Positions 14,828 to 19,425 of a stretch of 19,425 bases of DNA are shown in pieces. A model generated the notes under the pieces. That model made no database searches, was not told the DNA's origin, and worked only from the letters and a program-made list of their open reading frames with translations. A program made the position numbers and the translations under genes. The DNA lies in the NCBI GenBank assembly GCA_934518555.1, contig CAKSXW010000036.1:1-19425 (forward strand), given 5' to 3'. Within the stretch, counting starts at the first letter, position 1; the number at the start of each line of letters is the position of its first letter. The DNA is from an uncultured Faecalibacterium sp. Its GTDB lineage: Bacteria; Bacillota; Clostridia; Oscillospirales; Ruminococcaceae.

Positions 14828-15910
14828 ATGTCTCTTGGACTTTATCTGCACATTCCCTATTGCTTTTCCAAATGCCGGTACTGCGACTTCTACTCCCACC
14901 CCGGGGAGCGTGGGGTGCCGGAGGTCTATGTGGAGGCCCTGCTGCGGGAGCTGCATCGGTTTGCCCCAGAGGGCCCTTTGCAGCCGGATACCCTGTATTT
15001 TGGCGGCGGCACCCCCAGTCTGCTGACCCCGGCCCAGGTCCAGCGGCTGATCCAGGCTGCGGCCCCGGCGGCAGGGGCGGAGATCACCCTGGAGGCCAAC
15101 CCCGAGACCGTGACCCCGGAGAGCCTGGCAGGTTTCCGGGCAGCCGGGGTGAACAGGATCTCCTTTGGGGTCCAGTCGGCCCGGGATACCCAGCTGCGGA
15201 CCCTGGGCCGCCCCCACACCGCCCGGCAGGCCCGGGCAGCCTTTGCAGCAGCCCGGCAGGCTGGGTTTGAGAACATCAGCGGCGATATCATGCTGGCCCT
15301 GCCCCACTACACCCAGGCGGAATTTGACGAGACCCTGGAGCTTATTGAAGGGGGCGGAGCCACCCATATCTCTGCCTACCTGCTGAAGATCGAGCCGGAC
15401 TCGGCCTTTGGCCGCCAGCCGCCCCAGGGCCTGCCCTCCGGAGACGAGGCAGCAGACCAGTACCTTTATGCTGTGGAGCAGCTGGAACACCACGGCTACC
15501 GCCAGTACGAGATCTCCAATTTTGCAAAGCCCGGCTATGAGGGCAGACACAACCTGATCTACTGGGACTGCGGCGATTACCTGGGCCTGGGCCCGGCGGC
15601 CCACTCCTGCATGGGGGACCGGCGGTTCTATTATCCCCCGGACACGGCGGCTTTCCTCCAGGACAAGGCCGCCCCAGTGATGGACGGCAGCTGCGGCGCA
15701 GAGGATTATCTCATTTTGCAGCTGCGGCTGCGGAAGGGCCTGTCCCTGCCCCAGTACAAGCAGCGGTACGGCAAAGAGTTCTCCCCGGCCCAGGAGGCTT
15801 TTATCCAGCAGTGCGTGAAGGCAGGCTATGCCACCTTTGACGGCACCACCCTGGCCCTGACCCCGGCAGGCCTCATTGTGCAAAACAGCATCCTGGCCCA
15901 GCTGCTGTGA
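14828..15910 (+). CDS. hemW: Radical SAM protein HemW (heme chaperone, formerly HemN-like)
   Basis: 360 residues. The radical SAM cluster motif is CFSKCRYC (C12, C16, C19) within HIPYCFSKCRYCDF, followed by the SAM-contacting GGGTPS (59-64), LEANPET (88-94) and the RISFGVQS strand (110-117). The HemW marker HNLIYW (241-246), then GDYLGLGPAAHS, and a winged-helix-like C-terminal part (about 290-360) match HemW. HemW carries the CxxxCxxC motif without the additional N-terminal segment that true HemN needs for coproporphyrinogen oxidation, and is held to be a heme-inserting protein. The ribosome site is weak (AAAAAGG, about 12 nt before the ATG). Promoter at 14758-14786. Confidence 0.93.
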   Translation: MSLGLYLHIPYCFSKCRYCDFYSHPGERGVPEVYVEALLRELHRFAPEGPLQPDTLYFGGGTPSLLTPAQVQRLIQAAAPAAGAEITLEANPETVTPESLAGFRAAGVNRISFGVQSARDTQLRTLGRPHTARQARAAFAAARQAGFENISGDIMLALPHYTQAEFDETLELIEGGGATHISAYLLKIEPDSAFGRQPPQGLPSGDEAADQYLYAVEQLEHHGYRQYEISNFAKPGYEGRHNLIYWDCGDYLGLGPAAHSCMGDRRFYYPPDTAAFLQDKAAPVMDGSCGAEDYLILQLRLRKGLSLPQYKQRYGKEFSPAQEAFIQQCVKAGYATFDGTTLALTPAGLIVQNSILAQLL

Positions 15911-15943
15911 CCGCCCTGGCAGAAAGAACCAGGCCTCAGTCCG

Positions 15944-15972
15944 TTGCTTTTGGGGGCTGATTCTGGTATGAT
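15944..15972 (+). promoter_or_regulatory. Promoter of the BaiN-like flavoprotein gene
   Basis: -35 TTGCTT (15944-15949), 17-nt spacer, -10 TATGAT (15967-15972), followed by a 36-nt gap with a GGAGG ribosome site before the ATG at 16009. Confidence 0.75.
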
Positions 15973-16008
15973 ATACTAGAATAGATAGGGGTTTCAGGAG
16001 GAAAACAG

Positions 16009-17301
16009 ATGGCAAAAGTGTTGATCGTGGGAGCAGGCGCAGCAGGGCTCATGGCGGCAGGAGCAGCCCTCCGGCAGGGGCATCAGGTGACGGTGCTGGA
16101 GCATACCGACAAGCCCGGGCAGAAGATCCTGGTCACCGGCAAAGGCCGCTGCAACGTGACCAACGACTGCACTCCGGAGGAGTTTTTGCGCCACGTCCGC
16201 ACCAACCCCCGGTTCTTGTTCTCGTCCCTGGGGGCCTTCCCCCCGGCAAAGACCATGGCACTGTTTGAGAGCCTGGGGGTGGAGCTGAAGGTGGAGCGAG
16301 GCCGCCGGGTGTTCCCGGTGTCGGACAAGGCGGAGGAGATCCGGCAGGCTCTGCTGCGGTACGCCCAGGATGCAGAGCTGGTCCATGACGGAGCCAAAAA
16401 GCTGCTGCTGGAGGAGATCGCCCCGGCAGAGGAACCGGTGGCTGCAGCCCCGGAGAACCCTCGCCACCCCAAAAAGAAAAAGGCTGGCCCCACCCTCCGC
16501 TGTGTGGGGGTGCGTGGCACCTCCGGCCGGGAGTACCGAGCCGATGCAGTGCTGGTGGCCACCGGCGGCGTCAGCTACCCCACCACCGGCTCTACGGGAG
16601 ACGGCTACAAGCTGGCCCAGCAGGTCGGCCACACCCTGGTGGAGCCGGTGCCCAGTCTGGTGAGCCTGGTGAGCCGGGACGCCGACTGCAAAAAGATGAT
16701 GGGTCTGGCCCTGAAAAACGTCACCCTCACCCTGTTTGAGGACGACAAGGCTATTTTTGACGAGCAAGGCGAGATGCTGTTTACCCATTTTGGCATCAGC
16801 GGCCCCCTGACCCTCAGTGCCTCCAGCCACCTGGGGGACATGAAAAAGCACCGCTACCATGCGGAGATCGACCTGAAGCCGGCCCTCAGTGAGGAGCAGC
16901 TTTACGACCGCATCACCCGGGATTTTGGGCTGCTGGCCAACCACGCCGCCCAGGGTGCCTTGGTAAAGCTGCTGCCCTCCAGTATGCAGCCGGTGATGGT
17001 GGAACGGTGGGGCATCGACCCGGCCACCAAGGCCAACCAGATCACCCGGGAGCAAAAACGGCAGCTGGTGGGGCTCATCAAGCACTGGCGTGTGTCCATC
17101 GACGCCCGGGGCGACCTGGCCCATGCGGTGATCACCAGCGGCGGCGTGTCGGTACGGGAGGTGGACCCCAAGACCATGCAGAGCAAAAAGGCCCTGGGCC
17201 TGTATTTTGCAGGGGAGGTGCTGGACGTGGACGCCTACACCGGAGGCTACAACCTGCAGATCGCCTTCTGCACCGCACAGGCGTTTGCGAATAACTTGTG
17301 A
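16009..17301 (+). CDS. BaiN/HI0933-family NAD(P)/FAD-dependent oxidoreductase
   Basis: A 430-residue flavoprotein. It has an N-terminal FAD-binding GAGAAG (8-13) with the acidic end LEH (30-32), the family signature GQKILVTGKGRCNVTN (37-52), a second nucleotide segment ATGGVSYPTTGSTGDGY (184-200), TSGGVSVREVDPKTM near the C-terminus, and the closing GEVLDVDAYTGGYNLQIAF. The family includes BaiN, implicated in bile-acid 7-dehydroxylation, but most members have no proven substrate, and its place before cmk here is a common clostridial arrangement rather than evidence for bile-acid work. A low-complexity Ala/Pro/Lys insertion (about 138-162, with KKKK) makes it slightly longer than usual. The start is ATG at 16009, with GGAGG about 9 nt upstream. 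Confidence 0.9.
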   Translation: MAKVLIVGAGAAGLMAAGAALRQGHQVTVLEHTDKPGQKILVTGKGRCNVTNDCTPEEFLRHVRTNPRFLFSSLGAFPPAKTMALFESLGVELKVERGRRVFPVSDKAEEIRQALLRYAQDAELVHDGAKKLLLEEIAPAEEPVAAAPENPRHPKKKKAGPTLRCVGVRGTSGREYRADAVLVATGGVSYPTTGSTGDGYKLAQQVGHTLVEPVPSLVSLVSRDADCKKMMGLALKNVTLTLFEDDKAIFDEQGEMLFTHFGISGPLTLSASSHLGDMKKHRYHAEIDLKPALSEEQLYDRITRDFGLLANHAAQGALVKLLPSSMQPVMVERWGIDPATKANQITREQKRQLVGLIKHWRVSIDARGDLAHAVITSGGVSVREVDPKTMQSKKALGLYFAGEVLDVDAYTGGYNLQIAFCTAQAFANNL

Positions 17302-17347
17302 GGGGCCAGCAATGCAGTTCTCCGTTACGACCCCATCCGGTGAAAAT

Positions 17348-17381
17348 GTGTTTGGAGCGCTCCGCAGAGTGCGACAAACAC
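17348..17381 (+). other. Stable intergenic hairpin with tandem G.A mismatches
   Basis: The outer stem is GTGTTTG (17348-17354) with CAAACAC (17375-17381). The inner stem is GCGCTC (17357-17362) with GAGTGC (17367-17372) around a CGCA loop. A symmetric GA/GA internal loop (17355-17356 and 17373-17374) joins them. No T run follows on either strand, so it is not an intrinsic terminator. Function unknown. Confidence 0.5.
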
Positions 17382-17407
17382 AAAAATATTAAAATAATTT
17401 TCTGCTG

Positions 17408-17440
17408 AAGATGGCCAGAGCGTGAGCGGAGGCCATTTTA
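17408..17440 (+). terminator. Possible terminator before cmk
   Basis: A 9-bp stem, AAGATGGCC/GGCCATTTT (one G.T pair), closes a 14-nt loop, with a short T run merging into AAAT. It is weaker than the other terminators, so readthrough from the oxidoreductase into cmk is possible. I see no clear promoter for cmk in 17302-17473. Confidence 0.45.
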
Positions 17441-17473
17441 AATCGTTCAGTTCAAAAAAGGAGAAGATATAAA

Positions 17474-18142
17474 ATGGTATCTGTTGCGATCGACGGGCCT
17501 GCAGGTGCAGGCAAATCTACTCTGGCACGCCGTCTGGCGTCGGAGCTGGGCTACACCTATGTGGACACCGGAGCCATGTACCGGGCCATTGGCCTCTATG
17601 CCCTGCGGTCCGGCAAGGACCCCAAGGACAACGAAGCTGTCAATGCCCTGCTGCCGGAGATCCAGCTGCGGCTGGCCTCCATTGCCGGAGAGCAGCACAT
17701 TTATTTAATGGAAGAGGATGTGAGCACCGCCATCCGCACCGAGGCCGCCGGCATGGCTGCCTCTGCGGTAGGGGCGAACCCTGCGGTCCGGGCGTTTCTG
17801 CTGGACCTGCAGCGGAACATGGCCAAAAAGCAGGATGTGCTGATGGACGGCCGGGACATCGGCACTGTGGTGCTGCCGGATGCCACCGTAAAGATCTTTC
17901 TCACCGCCAGCCCGGAGGCCCGGGCCACCCGACGCTGGAAGGAATACCAGCAAAAGGGCATGGACACCCCCTACCAGGAGGTGCTGGCAGACGTGAAGCA
18001 GCGAGATTACCAGGACACTCACCGGGCTGCCGCCCCCCTGAAGCAGGCTGAGGATGCCGTGCTGCTGGATACCTCGGACCTGGATTTTGAACAGAGCCTG
18101 GCGGCCATGAAAAAGATCATTGCAGAAAAGATCGGCGGATAA
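17474..18142 (+). CDS. cmk: Cytidylate kinase
   Basis: Phosphorylates CMP and dCMP with ATP in pyrimidine nucleotide supply. 222 residues, normal length. P-loop GPAGAGKST (8-16), then the Cmk-specific YVDTGAMYRAIGLYAL (29-44) covering the CMP site, the IRTEAAGMAASAVGANPAVR segment, DGRDIGTVVLPDA (about 124-136) and the lid-like arginines in ARATRRWKEYQ. The start is ATG at 17474, 10 nt after AAAGGAG. It is 23 nt upstream of plsC and part of a cmk-plsC-ispH run that is common in clostridia. Confidence 0.96.
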   Translation: MVSVAIDGPAGAGKSTLARRLASELGYTYVDTGAMYRAIGLYALRSGKDPKDNEAVNALLPEIQLRLASIAGEQHIYLMEEDVSTAIRTEAAGMAASAVGANPAVRAFLLDLQRNMAKKQDVLMDGRDIGTVVLPDATVKIFLTASPEARATRRWKEYQQKGMDTPYQEVLADVKQRDYQDTHRAAAPLKQAEDAVLLDTSDLDFEQSLAAMKKIIAEKIGG

Positions 18143-18165
18143 AACAAACAGGACAGGAAGATAAA

Positions 18166-18777
18166 ATGGTATTGTATTATATCTTGGTGCCCCTGGCATG
18201 GCTGTTGTGGCACCTGGGGTTCCGCATCCGGGTGGAAGGCCGGGAAAACCTGAAAAAGGTCCAGACCAAAGGCTGCATCATCGCCCCCACCCACGTTTCG
18301 GCCATCGACCCGGTGTTCATCGTCATTACCCGGTGGGGCAGGCGGATGGTGGTGTTTGCCAAAAAGGAGCTGTTTGAGATCAACGCCCTGCTGAGCTGGT
18401 TCTTCCGCTGCTGCGGCGGCGTCTGCGTCCGGGGCACCAAGGACGAGATGGCAGTCATTGCCCAGACGGTGGAGGCCTGCAAGGAGGGCCGGACCCTGCT
18501 GATCTTCCCGGAAGGCACCCGGGAAAAGGAAGGCAAGCTGCTGCCCCCCAAAAGCGGCCTGTTCGTCATTGCAGCAGAGGCCGGGGTGGACGTGGTGCCC
18601 TGCCGGATCCTTTACGACACCCCCGACGGCCAGATGCGGCTGTTCTGCAAGGTACGGGTGATCTACGGCGAGCCCATGCCGGCAGCCCAGTTTGCCATGG
18701 AGAGCCGCCGGGACACCAAAAAGCTCCGGGCCAACAAGCAGGCTCTGCTGGAGGCTTGGGAGGCCCTGGAACATTGA
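18166..18777 (+). CDS. plsC: 1-acyl-sn-glycerol-3-phosphate acyltransferase
   Basis: Membrane-associated acyltransferase making phosphatidic acid from lysophosphatidic acid. 203 residues with one N-terminal hydrophobic segment (about 2-17). The catalytic HX4D is THVSAIDP (H43, D48) and the glycerophosphate-binding motif is FPEGTR (114-119); the later AGVDVVPC corresponds to motif IV. The size matches compact Firmicutes PlsC. The start is ATG at 18166, after GGAAG about 5 nt upstream. It lies in the cmk-plsC-ispH run, where co-transcription is likely from the short gaps (23 and 64 nt). Confidence 0.94.
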   Translation: MVLYYILVPLAWLLWHLGFRIRVEGRENLKKVQTKGCIIAPTHVSAIDPVFIVITRWGRRMVVFAKKELFEINALLSWFFRCCGGVCVRGTKDEMAVIAQTVEACKEGRTLLIFPEGTREKEGKLLPPKSGLFVIAAEAGVDVVPCRILYDTPDGQMRLFCKVRVIYGEPMPAAQFAMESRRDTKKLRANKQALLEAWEALEH

Positions 18778-18792
18778 GGTACCGCCCCCCTG

Positions 18793-18837
18793 TGCCGGGA
18801 GCCTTCTCCTCGGACACGAGGCGGCATAAAAGGAGAA
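18793..18837 (+). promoter_or_regulatory. Possible structured leader over the ispH ribosome site
   Basis: A hairpin CCTCG/CGAGG (18808-18812 with 18817-18821) is extended by TGCCG/CGGCA (18793-18797 with 18822-18826) across a 10-nt left bulge. The segment TTCTCCT (18804-18810) is fully complementary to AGGAGAA (18831-18837), the ispH ribosome site, and the two pairings exclude each other. Confidence 0.35.
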
Positions 18838-18841
18838 AAAC

Positions 18842-19425
18842 ATGGAGATCAAGGTTGCCAAAACGGCAGGGTTCTGCTTTGGAGTCAACCGGGCAGTGGA
18901 GCTGACCTACGGGCTGCTGCGGCAGGGCCGCCGGGTGGCTACTCTTGGGCCGCTGATCCACAACCCCCAGGCGGTGGCAGATATGCAGGCCCGGGGGGCG
19001 GCGGTGGTGGACACCGTGGACCAGGTGCCCCAGGGCTATGAGGTGGTCATCCGCAGCCACGGGGTGCCCCGCAGTGTTTACGAGGAACTGGAGGACCGGG
19101 GCGTTGCCTACCACGACGCCACCTGCCCCTTTGTGCAGAAGATCCAGCGCATTGCCGCCCAGGCTGAAAAAGAGGGGGCCGTGCTGCTGGTGGCAGGGGA
19201 TAAGACCCACCCGGAGGTCCAGGGCATCGTGGGACACACCCGGGGGGAGGTGTTCGTTTTTGCGAATTTGGAGGAGCTGATGGCATGGAAAGGCCCCTCG
19301 GACCCCCAAAAACCCCTTTTTGCAGTTGCACAGACCACATTTCAGGTCACAAAATGGAAAGAAAGTTCGGAGTTTCTCAAAAAAGCCTATACAAACGCCC
19401 GAATTTTTGATACAATATGTAATGC
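18842..19425 (+). CDS. ispH: 4-hydroxy-3-methylbut-2-enyl diphosphate reductase (IspH), 3'-partial
   Basis: Last enzyme of the MEP isoprenoid pathway: a [4Fe-4S] protein reducing HMBPP to IPP and DMAPP. 194 codons are visible before the right edge. Conserved residues are all in place: C12 in AGFCFGVNRAV, H40 in LIHNP, H73 in SHGVP, C95 in DATCPFV, H123 in KTHPEV, and C193 in the FDTICN segment, so all three cluster cysteines are present. The ATG at 18842 lies 6 nt after AGGAG. In many clostridia IspH is fused to ribosomal protein S1 domains; the window ends too soon to tell. Confidence 0.95.
   Translation, partial: MEIKVAKTAGFCFGVNRAVELTYGLLRQGRRVATLGPLIHNPQAVADMQARGAAVVDTVDQVPQGYEVVIRSHGVPRSVYEELEDRGVAYHDATCPFVQKIQRIAAQAEKEGAVLLVAGDKTHPEVQGIVGHTRGEVFVFANLEELMAWKGPSDPQKPLFAVAQTTFQVTKWKESSEFLKKAYTNARIFDTICN

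Noticed and set aside
1..19425. CRISPR arrays, tRNA, rRNA, insertion sequences or prophage genes
   Set aside because: No regular direct-repeat array, transposase, integrase or tRNA-like cloverleaf was seen on reading both strands.

Overview
This window looks like ordinary chromosome from a GC-rich Gram-positive bacterium, most likely an Oscillospiraceae/Ruminococcaceae gut anaerobe near Faecalibacterium, Gemmiger or Subdoligranulum. The basis is high GC with strong Gly/Ala/Leu codon bias, strong Shine-Dalgarno sites, an HemW, a BaiN/HI0933-type flavoprotein, the clostridial order oxidoreductase-cmk-plsC-ispH, and an Ala/Ser-rich lipoprotein linker of the kind seen in that group. The genus is inferred; there is no rRNA here to confirm it. 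I see no phage, insertion sequence, CRISPR array, tRNA or rRNA.

Layout, left to right. Positions 1-729 hold the 3' part of tcdA (+). Positions 810-4321 (-) are a two-gene operon for a heterodimeric ABC exporter whose subunits have complementary degenerate ATPase motifs. Divergent from it, 4484-7478 (+) encodes an SseB-domain/Sel1-repeat protein and a stand-alone DnaK-type Hsp70. Positions 7542-10029 (-) are an amino-acid ABC importer (binding lipoprotein, permease, ATPase), preceded on the same strand by a nitroreductase (10247-10822). Positions 11122-13038 (+) are a TetR regulator and an MFS exporter with matching operator-like palindromes. Positions 13085-13867 (-) encode a membrane-anchored SpoIIQ-like M23 protein, and 13998-14705 (-) a Bax-inhibitor-1 family membrane protein. 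From 14828 on, all genes are on +: hemW, the BaiN-like flavoprotein, cmk, plsC, and ispH, which runs off the right edge.

Gene ends are well insulated: strong intrinsic terminators lie at 758-794, 7496-7536, 9135-9169, 10913-10960, 11775-11798 and 13953-13981. Consensus sigma-A-type promoters (17-18 nt spacers) can be read for most operons.

I found no clearly new multi-gene defence or biosynthetic system. The best leads are the SseB/Sel1-DnaK pair, a possible forespore-sigma promoter in front of the SpoIIQ-like gene, the two TetR operators, three helically phased TGTGCA boxes upstream of the amino-acid importer, an unexplained tandem-G.A hairpin before cmk, a possible ribosome-site switch before ispH, and a strong minus-strand terminator with no gene feeding it.
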